From Chitinophaga niastensis (GTDB lineage Bacteria > Bacteroidota > Bacteroidia > Chitinophagales > Chitinophagaceae): a stretch of 64,000 nucleotides of DNA. Location: NCBI RefSeq assembly GCF_003014755.1, contig NZ_PYAW01000001.1, positions 930,001-994,000 of the forward strand. The letters are read 5' to 3'. The translations under genes and the position numbers were made by a program. The notes under the pieces were generated by a model. That model worked only from the letters and a program-made list of their open reading frames with translations. It made no database searches and was not told the DNA's origin. Of the stretch, positions 1-7,844 are shown piece after piece; positions within the stretch are counted from its first letter, which is position 1; each line of letters starts with the position of its first letter.

Positions 1-2154
1 CATATCTATTCTGTAAAAACCATCTACAGCTATATTACCCTGCATGATGTTTGAATAATATAATCCACTTACACTGAGCCTCATTTTGGCTGGTAACACT
101 ATGTCCTGGGCGGTTTGTATAAATACTATAGGCTTATTGTACTGGAAGTCTTTGAACTTCATCTTTTCCTGTTTGAAAGCAAAAGTGTTGTTCATATTCC
201 ACCATTTGGTTACCTGTAATGGCGTACTCAATATGACAATGTAGTTATCACGTATATCCAGATTTTCCGGCGCATAATATACGGACAGGCTGTCTCCTGG
301 GCGTGTGTGTAAGATATTGAAGATGACATCATTGGCCCTTTGATAGATAAACGATAAGGAATAATCTTCGTGATAGGTATACGTCAACTGAAATGAGTTG
401 GCATATTGAGGTTTCAGATACGGATTTCCTTCAAGAGTAGTATAGTTATCAATATATATTACAAATGGATTCAGTTGGGTATAGGAAGGCCTGTCAATAC
501 CTCTTCTGAAAGAGAACGCAATACTGTTGCCTGCTTTTTCGTTCAGGGTCTTCTGCAGGAACAGACTTGGAAACCATCCCAGGTAACTTTTCCGGTTATC
601 TCTGACAGTATCAGCTGTCAGCAGATGCCCGTCTGTATTGGTGTATTCTGCACGTAATCCTATTTTGATGTCGGTTTTAAAAACCGTGCCTGTATAGTTT
701 AAGAAACCTGCATAGATATCTTCTTTATACCGGTATTGGTAGCTTTGGGTTAGATCCTTTATCCAGGTTGCATTTTTAAAGTTTTCGAATTGTACATCAT
801 TATCAATAGCAGCCATTACCAACTTGCCACCCAAACTGATAGCTGCCGATTTAGATAATGGTTTATCCAGTTTTATATCCGCTGAATATACCTGGGAGTT
901 GGCCGGTATCGTATTACGATACGAGGTGTCTCCAAATCTCCCGCTTACTTCGTCGTAATAATTGGAAGCTGCACTGTTCTTTTTGGTAGAGGTATTCCAG
1001 GTATAATCTGTTGTGAAAGTAAGAGCAGTACCCAGTGAGTCTAATTTTATATTATAATTATATCCAAGGTTGTTATAAGATGCATCATGATTTTGAGGGA
1101 AAATACCATTCAATACAATGTCTTTAGCACCGGTATTTCCGAGGGTAGTAATAGTTTGATAAGGAGATTTTTCCTTCCAGCCGGAATTGGAATATTCAAT
1201 TCCCATGTACTGATTCTTATTGATATCGTAGATTCCACCTACTCTTAACCTGCGGCCGGCATAAGTATCTTTTCTGAATGAACTTTCTTTGTAATTAAAA
1301 TCTCCCTTGTCATTTGTTCTGGTAGTCCAGTCACTTCCATATCCGTTATCCCAGTTCATACTGTAGCTACCAAACAGGGTCACCTTATTCTGTTTATAAT
1401 TCAACGATGCGCTTTCACCTGCTCCTGCATACCTGCCTTGTACATAGCTACTGCTGATGGAACCATTGAGTCCGTCTTTTCGTTGCTTTTTGTACACGAT
1501 ATTAATGAGCCCTCCGGCAGACGCAGCATATTCTGCTGGTGGATTAGCAATTATTTCTATGCTGGCTATTTCTTCTGCTCTCAGCGTAGTAAGAAAATTA
1601 ATCAGCTCAGCACCGGCTAAATTCAACATTCTTCCGTTCAGCATTACCCTTGCATGTGTGATGCCGTTTATGCTTATGTTTCCGTTTAGTACAGATACAC
1701 CTGGTGCCAGTTTAAATAACTCCAGTGAAGATTTACCTGCAGTCAGCGGATTACTCTGTACATTCAATACTACCCTGTCTACTTTGCGGGTAATTAAAGG
1801 AGGATTACCTACTACTGTTACTTCTTTTAAGTTATCAGACTTGGTATTAAGTGTGATACGACCCATGTCTGCATTTGCAAAAGAAGCAATGTTCACGCTG
1901 TACAAATCATAGTTAAGCTGGAATATTTTCAACACATAAGCTTCCCCTGCTTTGGCTTCCAGTTTAAACGTTCCTTTCTCACCAGAGGTAGTTTGTGCTA
2001 TTGGCTTATTGGTATTTTGGGAAAGTAATACGATGGATGCAAATTGTATGGGAGTACCGGTTTTATCTACAATCCAACCGGTGATAGCTGCATTTTGTGC
2101 ATTAGCTGCAACCGATAAAATCAATGTTATAAGGATTGTACTTAACCATTTCAT
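1..2154 (-). CDS. Outer-membrane beta-barrel receptor (TonB-receptor-like), C-terminus cut by window edge
   Basis: I translated this region by hand from the ATG at 2152-2154; it stays open to base 1, so the C-terminal barrel end is missing. It begins with a Sec signal peptide (MKWLSTILITLILSVAANA, cleavage before QNA). About 90 residues of carboxypeptidase-regulatory-like fold follow (ITGWIVDKTGTPIQFASI), then a plug-type region (VTVVGNPPLI, residues about 120-230, with NPPAEYAASAGGLINIVYKK) and a long barrel with alternating aromatic residues. This matches the Bacteroidota outer-membrane beta-barrel family (PF14905 type), TonB-receptor relatives that usually lack a SusD partner; none is seen here. 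It lies downstream of the C39 exporter on the same strand, 140 nt away, so it could take part in peptide export, uptake or immunity, but that is inference. Confidence 0.85.
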   Translation of the reverse strand, partial: MKWLSTILITLILSVAANAQNAAITGWIVDKTGTPIQFASIVLLSQNTNKPIAQTTSGEKGTFKLEAKAGEAYVLKIFQLNYDLYSVNIASFANADMGRITLNTKSDNLKEVTVVGNPPLITRKVDRVVLNVQSNPLTAGKSSLELFKLAPGVSVLNGNISINGITHARVMLNGRMLNLAGAELINFLTTLRAEEIASIEIIANPPAEYAASAGGLINIVYKKQRKDGLNGSISSSYVQGRYAGAGESASLNYKQNKVTLFGSYSMNWDNGYGSDWTTRTNDKGDFNYKESSFRKDTYAGRRLRVGGIYDINKNQYMGIEYSNSGWKEKSPYQTITTLGNTGAKDIVLNGIFPQNHDASYNNLGYNYNIKLDSLGTALTFTTDYTWNTSTKKNSAASNYYDEVSGRFGDTSYRNTIPANSQVYSADIKLDKPLSKSAAISLGGKLVMAAIDNDVQFENFKNATWIKDLTQSYQYRYKEDIYAGFLNYTGTVFKTDIKIGLRAEYTNTDGHLLTADTVRDNRKSYLGWFPSLFLQKTLNEKAGNSIAFSFRRGIDRPSYTQLNPFVIYIDNYTTLEGNPYLKPQYANSFQLTYTYHEDYSLSFIYQRANDVIFNILHTRPGDSLSVYYAPENLDIRDNYIVILSTPLQVTKWWNMNNTFAFKQEKMKFKDFQYNKPIVFIQTAQDIVLPAKMRLSVSGLYYSNIMQGNIAVDGFYRIDM

Positions 2155-2176
2155 AGTTCAGAGTTTTTATTTGCAG

Positions 2177-2205
2177 TGAGATTTAACATCTATCTGTTAA
2201 TCTCA
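2177..2205 (-). promoter_or_regulatory. Imperfect hairpin between exporter and receptor genes
   Basis: TGAGATTTAACA (2177-2188) and TGTTAATCTCA (2195-2205) form an 11-bp stem with one bulge and a 6-nt loop. It sits in the 140-nt gap between the exporter stop and the receptor start. There is no T-run on the minus-strand side, so a leader or operator hairpin is as likely as a terminator. Confidence 0.25.
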
Positions 2206-2294
2206 TTGCTTAATTCAAAGTTGTTATTTCTGCTTTGTTTCTTGAAACTTATTAGACCAAATAGTGAGAACGCACGATGAAATTTAGCAGGCTT

Positions 2295-4490
2295 TCAACT
2301 TCCTAATTCCAGCTGGTTTTTAATCAGATCATAATAGTAACCGCGCAGTTGCACCAGCTCATTATGTGAGCCCTGTTCTATTATCTCTCCTTTATGCAAT
2401 ACAATGATGTTATCTGCATTCCTGACGGTGCTTAAGCGATGAGCCACTACCACTACCGTCTTGCCTTTACAGAAGTCGTTCAGTTGCTGGATAATCATTT
2501 TCTCATTATTGGCATCCAATGCACTTGTAGCTTCATCCAGAAAAATATATTCAGGGTTTTTATATACCACCCTTGCAATCAGTATACGTTGTTTTTGACC
2601 TCCGCTGATGCCTTTACCTTCCGCACCTATTTTTGTATTAAGGCCCAATGGCAGGTCGTTTACAAACTGGGTCAGATTAGCAATGGCCAGTGCATGTTCC
2701 AGCCGGGCTATATCAGGCTGTTCATCGCCCATGATAATGTTGCCTGCAATGGTATCAGAAAAAATAAAACCTTCCTGCATTACAATACCGCACTGCCTTC
2801 GCCAGAATTTAGGACTGATGCCGCGGAAGTCGGTGCTATTACCTATTTGTATAGTGCCTTCCACCGGTGGATACATTTTTAATAACAGCTTTAATAAGGT
2901 TGTTTTACCGCTGCCGCTGGCACCTACAATGGCAGTGGTGTGTCCTTCTGCTATAGTGAAGCTGATATCTTTTAATATCTGCTGATTGCCTGCGCCGGGG
3001 TAGGCAAATGATACCTCATTCAATGCTATGCTCCTGGTGGAAGGCAGGTGGTGCTGCTGGTGCATTTCAGGCATTTCTTCATCCTGCAGGGAATGGATCT
3101 GTCCCAGACGTTCCATGCTTATTTTGGCATCCTGCAACGTTTGTAAGAATCCTGCCATCTGCATTACAGGTCCGTTCATCTGACCAACGATGAATTGCAT
3201 CGCCATCATCTCACCCACGCTTACACGCCCTTCCAGTACTGCTTTGGCAGCCAGGAAAACAATCAGGATATCTTTCGCCTGGTTAATAAATAAGGCCCCT
3301 AAAGATTGGTTCTGGTTAAGGGTAAGGCTCTTTATATTTTGGTTAAACAGTTTGGCCTGCAACCTTTCCCATTCCCATATTTTTTGTGTGCCGTTATCGT
3401 TAAGATTTATTTCGTGTATCCCGTTTATTATCTGGAGGGTTTTACTGTGATTTTGTGCGCGGGCTTCAAAACGTTTAAAGTCAAGCTTTTTGCGCTTGCG
3501 TAAAAATATCAGCAGCCAGCCTAAATACAATGCGCTACCAATAACAAAAACAATGAAAATATCCAGACTATAGTGCAGCATCAAACCACTAAATACTACG
3601 AGTGTTATCAGGGAAAATAAAGTATTGATGGTATTGCCTGTCAGCAGGTTTTCAATGCGCTTATGATCTTCTATACGTTGCAGCAGGTCGCCGGTTAGTT
3701 TGGTATCAAAAAAAGATAACGGCAACCGCATTAGTTTGTGCAAAAAATCGCTCAGCACCATAATGTTGATGCGACTGGTAATATGCAATAACACCCAACC
3801 CCGCAACAAATCAATAAAGAATTGACCGGCACTCAGCAGTAGTTGTCCTATGAGCATGAGATAAATAAAATGCAGGCTCTTATTTTGTATGCCCACATCA
3901 ATAATACCTTTAGTCAGAAAAGGAAATATTAACTGAATGACGCTGGCAGCCACTAAACCGATACCTATCTGCAGTAACAGTTTTTTATAATGCCAAACAT
4001 GCTCCCATAAGTATTGCAGCCCCATTCCCTTTACAGGAATGTCATCTTCCTGCTGGTAAAAGGTAGGAGTAGGATTCAGATGGAGTATAACTCCCATGGC
4101 TTTATTGCCCTGCCAGGCGTAAGCCCAGTTTTCTATAAATTCTTCCTGTGTGTATTTTATCAGGCCACTGGCGGGATCAGACACATACACTTTGTTGCGG
4201 CTTATTTTATATACTACCACAAAATGGTTCCTGCGCCAATGCACAATGCAGGGTAGTACTGATTTGCCGGCAATGCTCTCAAAGGAAATTCTTCCTCCCT
4301 GCGCCCTTATGCCCAATGCCTCTGCGGCCCTGGAAATGCCCAGCAGCGATACACCGGTTTTGCCAATGTCACTTAGTTTGCGGATACGCTCTATGTTAAG
4401 TACCTTACCGTAATGTTTGCTTATAATCTGCAAACAAGTTGGACCGCAGTCCATCATATCATGCTGCTTATAATGCGGGAAAATGGCCAT
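2295..4490 (-). CDS. Peptidase-containing ABC transporter (C39 peptidase-permease-ATPase)
   Basis: This is a 731-residue exporter that cleaves double-glycine leaders and exports the mature peptide across the inner membrane. The N-terminal C39 domain has Gln9, the catalytic Cys15 in DCGPTCL, His89 in RRNHFVVV and Asp105 in VSDPASG, so it looks active. About six membrane segments span residues 165-450. The ATPase domain has Walker A GASGSGKT (523-530), signature SGGQKQR (about 629), Walker B YIFLDEATSALD (about 648-659) and an H-loop His near 682. Length and domain order match the SunT/LagD/NisT-with-C39 group common in Bacteroidota. It is divergent from the LytS/LytTR genes and faces the peptide operon, where two peptides carry GG-type leaders (7596-7799 and 11844-12020); these are its probable substrates. 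The ATG start places the peptidase motif at the usual distance from the N-terminus. Confidence 0.93.
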   Translation of the reverse strand: MAIFPHYKQHDMMDCGPTCLQIISKHYGKVLNIERIRKLSDIGKTGVSLLGISRAAEALGIRAQGGRISFESIAGKSVLPCIVHWRRNHFVVVYKISRNKVYVSDPASGLIKYTQEEFIENWAYAWQGNKAMGVILHLNPTPTFYQQEDDIPVKGMGLQYLWEHVWHYKKLLLQIGIGLVAASVIQLIFPFLTKGIIDVGIQNKSLHFIYLMLIGQLLLSAGQFFIDLLRGWVLLHITSRINIMVLSDFLHKLMRLPLSFFDTKLTGDLLQRIEDHKRIENLLTGNTINTLFSLITLVVFSGLMLHYSLDIFIVFVIGSALYLGWLLIFLRKRKKLDFKRFEARAQNHSKTLQIINGIHEINLNDNGTQKIWEWERLQAKLFNQNIKSLTLNQNQSLGALFINQAKDILIVFLAAKAVLEGRVSVGEMMAMQFIVGQMNGPVMQMAGFLQTLQDAKISMERLGQIHSLQDEEMPEMHQQHHLPSTRSIALNEVSFAYPGAGNQQILKDISFTIAEGHTTAIVGASGSGKTTLLKLLLKMYPPVEGTIQIGNSTDFRGISPKFWRRQCGIVMQEGFIFSDTIAGNIIMGDEQPDIARLEHALAIANLTQFVNDLPLGLNTKIGAEGKGISGGQKQRILIARVVYKNPEYIFLDEATSALDANNEKMIIQQLNDFCKGKTVVVVAHRLSTVRNADNIIVLHKGEIIEQGSHNELVQLRGYYYDLIKNQLELGS

Positions 4491-4638
4491 CCTGATAGTT
4501 GAATTTTAGTTAAAATGGCGTGCCCCCAGCCTGTTTTACAGGGCTCCCTTCATTGGCCGGGATTTAGTCTTTATAGTCGTCGGAGTACTCTCTTATGCTA
4601 CTTCTACGGCGAAAAAGTATAAAAAAACACTATATGTC

Positions 4639-4650
4639 CGGTTGTTGCAT
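4639..4650 (+). promoter_or_regulatory. 12-bp motif CGGTTGTTGCAT upstream of the kinase operon
   Basis: CGGTTGTTGCAT lies 90 nt upstream of the sensor kinase start. Nearly the same 12-mer (CGGCTGTTGCAT) lies at 6823-6834, 43 nt upstream of the lanthipeptide-type precursor. Both follow an A-rich tract. A shared regulator site, for example for the LytTR protein, is possible but unproven. Confidence 0.25.
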
Positions 4651-4662
4651 GAGAAAAAAATA

Positions 4663-4691
4663 TTGCCGATAATTTTTTTTACCTATTTTAG
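4663..4691 (+). promoter_or_regulatory. Candidate promoter of the LytS/LytTR operon
   Basis: TTG at 4663-4665 and TATTTTAG at 4684-4691 are 18 nt apart, close to the Bacteroidota -33/-7 pattern (TTTG, N17-23, TAnnTTTG) with one mismatch in the -7 box. The predicted transcript would have a 5-prime leader of about 40 nt before the ATG at 4741. Confidence 0.3.
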
Positions 4692-4740
4692 TCCTGCTAA
4701 GCACGAAAAATTTAGCTAACAGTGAAACATTATTCGACGA

Positions 4741-5907
4741 ATGTCAACTTCTACGAGACGTAAAGCAGTGGAGAGCACAACTGTAAGAGGCAATCCAATA
4801 TTGAACTGGATCATTTCCGGGGAATTTGAAAAGTTTTATACCAAGAGAGTCCGACTGGCAGCGCATGCGTCCATGTGGCTGATAATATTAATTTTACAGA
4901 CTATCCTGGTTTACGCCAACTACAATGAATCCCTGAGCGCCTGTTTAGCATTTGGTGCAAGAAACATGTTTAGCATCATGTTTTTCTTCTACTTTATATT
5001 GTATTTTGTAGTCCCGGACCTTATTTTGAGGGGACGATTCATCCCGGGAATTATATGTATTGCCATACCCTTCTTCGTAAATAGCCTGTTCAATTACATT
5101 ACCTGTGTATTTATCCACAACAACCTGACTATCCACGACCCTGTTACTAAGGAAAGCATTGAAAAAATAGTAAATGAAGGGTTATTCAGCGCCTCTTTAT
5201 TTAACCGTACGCTGAAAGGAGCCTGGTTTTTTGCAACTGCTGCTGCCCCCAGCATGGTCATTAAACTAGTCCTGGACATTATCAGAAGCACTATCCGCAG
5301 ATTAAACATAGAAAAAGATAAACTGGACCTGGAACTGGACTTCCTGAAAGCCCAGCTCAACCCGCATTTCCTGTTTAATACACTGAATAATATTTACACC
5401 CTTTCGCTGAAAGGTGATCAACAGGCATCGGGTTTAATACTCCACCTTTCTTCCATGATGCGCTATACCCTCTACGAATCTGATACGCCACAAGTGTCGT
5501 TGCAAAATGAAGTAGCGTTTATGAGGAATTATACAGAGCTGGAACGCGTGCGTTATGGTAAAAATGCCGAAATCCGGTTTGAATGCAATGATCAGGAAAT
5601 AAACGATCAACAGATTGGCCCCCTTTTAATGTTTCCCTTCGTGGAAAATGCTTTTAAACACGGACAAAGTAATGCAGCCGGGAAATGCGAAGTACTTATA
5701 AGGATTAAAGCAAACGGCCCACAGGTACAAATAGAGATCGGCAATAGCAAAAACGAAGCAACGATAGTAAAAAGAGAAGTAGGCGGTATAGGACAATCCA
5801 ACTCCTGCAAGCGATTAGAACTACTTTATCCGGGACGTCACACACTCCATATTGAAGACACAGCCGACTATTACAAAGTTATCCTCTCTTTAACACTTGC
5901 CAATTAA
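4741..5907 (+). CDS. LytS-type sensor histidine kinase
   Basis: The protein has 388 residues, with about four membrane segments in the first 190 and then a cytoplasmic His_kinase (PF06580-type) domain. The phospho-accepting histidine is His209 in AQLNPHFLFNTLNNIYTL. The ATP-binding GHKL part follows, with MFPFVENAFKHG as N-box and GGIGQSNSCKRLELLYPG as G-box. There is no separate periplasmic sensor, so the membrane domain itself probably detects the signal, as in LytS/YehU kinases. It lies 6 nt upstream of its partner LytTR regulator and is divergent from the C39 exporter. The setting suggests control of the peptide cluster on both sides, perhaps as quorum-type sensing of an exported peptide; that role is inferred. 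Confidence 0.93.
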   Translation: MSTSTRRKAVESTTVRGNPILNWIISGEFEKFYTKRVRLAAHASMWLIILILQTILVYANYNESLSACLAFGARNMFSIMFFFYFILYFVVPDLILRGRFIPGIICIAIPFFVNSLFNYITCVFIHNNLTIHDPVTKESIEKIVNEGLFSASLFNRTLKGAWFFATAAAPSMVIKLVLDIIRSTIRRLNIEKDKLDLELDFLKAQLNPHFLFNTLNNIYTLSLKGDQQASGLILHLSSMMRYTLYESDTPQVSLQNEVAFMRNYTELERVRYGKNAEIRFECNDQEINDQQIGPLLMFPFVENAFKHGQSNAAGKCEVLIRIKANGPQVQIEIGNSKNEATIVKREVGGIGQSNSCKRLELLYPGRHTLHIEDTADYYKVILSLTLAN

Positions 5908-5913
5908 ACCCAA

Positions 5914-6648
5914 ATGGAACAGAAAATAAAATGTCTGGTAGTAGACGATGAACCCATTGCCCGGGAATTAATGATCACCTATATTGCCAAAGTACCACAA
6001 CTGGAACTTGTAAAGGCTTGCGAAAATGCCTTTGATGCATCGGATGTGTTGCAGCAGCAGCCTATCGACCTGCTGTTTTCTGATATACAGATGCCCATTA
6101 TTAACGGCGTGGAAATGATACGCTCCCTTCATTTTGCCCCACTGGTAATATTTACTACAGCAAGTCCCAACTATGCGCTGGAGAGTTTTGAGCTGGATGT
6201 GGTGGATTACCTGATGAAGCCTTTTGCTTTTGACCGCTTCTTAAAAGCACTTAACAAAGCAAAAATACTGCTACAACAGAAAAAACAACTCCCTGTTAAA
6301 GAGGTCGTGCCCAATAACTATATATTTATTAAAGATGGGCAGAAGTTGTGCAAACTGGTGTTTGACGATATCTATTATGTAGAAGGCATGAAAGATTATA
6401 TAAGAATTGTGACTGCGCAGAAAACATATATTATATACCAGCGCATGAAACATATGGAGGGCATGCTTCCTACCAGTTTGTTTACCCGCGCGCACAAATC
6501 CTATATTGTACAATTGAATGCGATCAAAAACATAATAGGTAACACTGCCGAATTGTTGAATAATCACTCCATCCTTATTTCCAAGCAATACAAACAGGAG
6601 CTGAATAAGCGGCTTGGGATAGCGCATGATAACACCGATGAAGAATAA
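5914..6648 (+). CDS. LytTR-family response regulator
   Basis: This 244-residue protein has an N-terminal receiver domain with the acidic pocket VVDDEP (about residues 9-14), phospho-acceptor Asp57 in LFSDIQMP, a switch Thr in IFTTAS and Lys in YLMKPF. A C-terminal LytTR DNA-binding domain covers about residues 135-240 (YIFIKDGQKLCKLVFDDIYY, then FTRAHKSYIVQLNAI). It is the partner of the sensor kinase just upstream, 6 nt away. LytTR proteins bind pairs of direct repeats about two helical turns apart; such a pair exists at 7482-7509 upstream of a peptide gene of this cluster. It would activate the RiPP genes and perhaps the divergent exporter (inference). Confidence 0.93.
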   Translation: MEQKIKCLVVDDEPIARELMITYIAKVPQLELVKACENAFDASDVLQQQPIDLLFSDIQMPIINGVEMIRSLHFAPLVIFTTASPNYALESFELDVVDYLMKPFAFDRFLKALNKAKILLQQKKQLPVKEVVPNNYIFIKDGQKLCKLVFDDIYYVEGMKDYIRIVTAQKTYIIYQRMKHMEGMLPTSLFTRAHKSYIVQLNAIKNIIGNTAELLNNHSILISKQYKQELNKRLGIAHDNTDEE

Positions 6649-6822
6649 ATTAATGCTCCGCTGCTTATAAACACACCTTCATAAATAATAAACAGGAAAG
6701 ACCCCTTCGCTGTATTATTCCCTTTTGTCAATAGACGGACGGCTAATTACATGAAATCACCTATTATGTATAATTGGTCGTGCTAGTTCCTTCTTTTATC
6801 TAAAAAAAATCCGTCTCTGTTT

Positions 6823-6834
6823 CGGCTGTTGCAT
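6823..6834 (+). promoter_or_regulatory. 12-bp motif CGGCTGTTGCAT upstream of the precursor peptide
   Basis: This is the second copy of the motif at 4639-4650, with one transition. It lies 43 nt upstream of the ATG at 6877. The bases just after it (CATTTTTG, 6832-6839) resemble a -7 box TAnnTTTG with one mismatch, so it could be an activator site overlapping the promoter. Confidence 0.25.
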
Positions 6835-6876
6835 TTTTGTATCGTAAATCAAAGTCAATTAATCCAACAGAAAAAC

Positions 6877-7080
6877 ATGAAACATCCAGACTTTCCCCAC
6901 CACCATTTGAAACTTAGCCTCGATAAAGAAATTGTGGCAAAAACAGACATCAGCACTGTTAATAACCTGAGTATAACGAAAATGATGAACTCATGGAGTG
7001 ATACCACTAATAATACCCATGATACCACCGTATTCACAACCATCAACGCTCCCACACTATCCATTTCCACTGCCATATAA
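6877..7080 (+). CDS. Putative class I lanthipeptide-type precursor without cysteine
   Basis: This is a 67-residue peptide. The ATG at 6877 follows an A-rich stretch and is the first in-frame ATG; the open frame reaches 48 nt further upstream only by way of a non-ATG codon. The leader carries LKLSLDKEIVAKTDIS, like the KLSL(N/D)KE-(T/I)-(I/V)-A-x leader box of Bacteroidota class I lanthipeptides (pinensin-type). The remaining 45 or so residues are very rich in Ser/Thr (for example SWSDTTNNTHDTTVFTT and SISTAI) and have no cysteine at all. The LanB dehydratase at 7845 is the obvious modifying enzyme: it would glutamylate and dehydrate Ser/Thr to Dhb/Dha. Without Cys and LanC, classical lanthionine rings cannot form within this peptide. 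No GG motif ends the leader, so the cleavage site is unknown. Confidence 0.6.
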   Translation: MKHPDFPHHHLKLSLDKEIVAKTDISTVNNLSITKMMNSWSDTTNNTHDTTVFTTINAPTLSISTAI

Positions 7081-7095
7081 TCCTGGTTTAATGAT

Positions 7096-7461
7096 ATGCC
7101 TTACAGATGCGCCATAGTAGACGACGAACCCCTAGCAGTGGAGTTATTGAGCAATTACCTGGGCAGCATAGATAGAGTGGAGTTGATAATGACTACAGAT
7201 AAACTGCAAGGCGTAGAGCAATTAATATCGGAGAATAAGGTGGATTTAATCTTATTGGATGTGAATTTAAAGGGTGTCAAAAGAGACAGTATTAACCTGT
7301 TGCTTAGAAAAAAAAACTGTCATTTCATCATTGTTACGGCCTACCCTTTATCGTATATAAAGGATATAACAATAGGACCTGACCACGGATACCTGGCTAA
7401 GCCCGTAAGCTTCACCAGATTCCAACAGGAAGTAAAAAAAATATTAGGAATACAGGTGTAA
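7096..7461 (+). CDS. Receiver-only response regulator protein in the peptide cluster
   Basis: The 121-residue protein is a single CheY-like receiver domain: acidic pair in IVDDEP (residues 7-12), phospho-acceptor Asp55 in LILLDVNLKG, switch Thr in IIVTAYP and Lys in GYLAKPV. It resembles the receiver half of LytTR regulators, and the first 12 residues are close to those of the full regulator at 5914, but there is no output domain. It starts 15 nt after the precursor stop and is probably co-transcribed with it. It could be a phosphate sink for the LytS kinase, or a duplicated regulator that lost its LytTR half. Its C-terminus ends cleanly after the last receiver helix. Confidence 0.8.
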   Translation: MPYRCAIVDDEPLAVELLSNYLGSIDRVELIMTTDKLQGVEQLISENKVDLILLDVNLKGVKRDSINLLLRKKNCHFIIVTAYPLSYIKDITIGPDHGYLAKPVSFTRFQQEVKKILGIQV

Positions 7462-7481
7462 ATAGTTACTAAAACCTGCTT

Positions 7482-7509
7482 TTTGTCGTGATAATAATAA
7501 TCTTTGTCG
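7482..7509 (+). promoter_or_regulatory. TTTGTCG direct repeat with 21-nt period (candidate LytTR site)
   Basis: TTTGTCG occurs at 7482-7488 and 7503-7509, start-to-start 21 nt, which is two helical turns. It lies about 87 nt upstream of the peptide gene at 7596. LytTR regulators typically bind such paired repeats. The intervening sequence is AT-rich. Confidence 0.3.
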
Positions 7510-7595
7510 AAAAAAAATGCGTAAAAGCACAATAGTAAACACTTTGCACGTAGCTCCTGATTCATGATAAATAGTATAACCATTCACATTAAAAA

Positions 7596-7799
7596 ATGAA
7601 TAGCATGCTGAAGCAAATTTTTAGCCACCAGGAAAGGGCACAACACGTGACAGCGCTTTCAGGCACAGGAGGATTTATTCCTTTCAGTGAAACCGAAATG
7701 GCTGCCGTATTAGGAGGAGGGGAAGAAACAAGGCCTTATATTACAGTACAATCGGGCCACGAAGAAAACAGTACTCAGACGACCAGCGAGCTGCAATAA
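7596..7799 (+). CDS. Small peptide with double-glycine-type leader (putative RiPP precursor)
   Basis: This 67-residue product begins MNSMLKQIF and has a leader ending FSETEMAAVLGGG at about residue 43, like the (E/L)xxxxxxGG sites cut by C39 peptidases. The following 24 residues (EETRPYITVQSGHEENSTQT onward) contain seven Ser/Thr and no Cys. It lies between the receiver-only gene and LanB, 45 nt before the LanB ATG. Two uses fit: a substrate of the C39 exporter, and a substrate of LanB. An A-rich stretch precedes the ATG; a second in-frame ATG is at 7605. I do not recognise a named family. Confidence 0.6.
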   Translation: MNSMLKQIFSHQERAQHVTALSGTGGFIPFSETEMAAVLGGGEETRPYITVQSGHEENSTQTTSELQ

Positions 7800-7844
7800 G
7801 CCGTTGGGGGCTAATGTAACTGTAGATTGATAAAAGCTAAAGAC

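Noticed and set aside
1..2154. SusC of a SusCD polysaccharide utilisation locus
   Set aside because: No SusD gene is adjacent and the plug/barrel type is that of the stand-alone outer-membrane barrel family; the GH92 and other glycan genes lie 45 kb away.
2439..2985. Plus-strand open frames of 125-147 codons opposite the C39 exporter
   Set aside because: They run antisense to a gene with complete catalytic motifs, have no known domain and show the composition of a mirrored coding strand.
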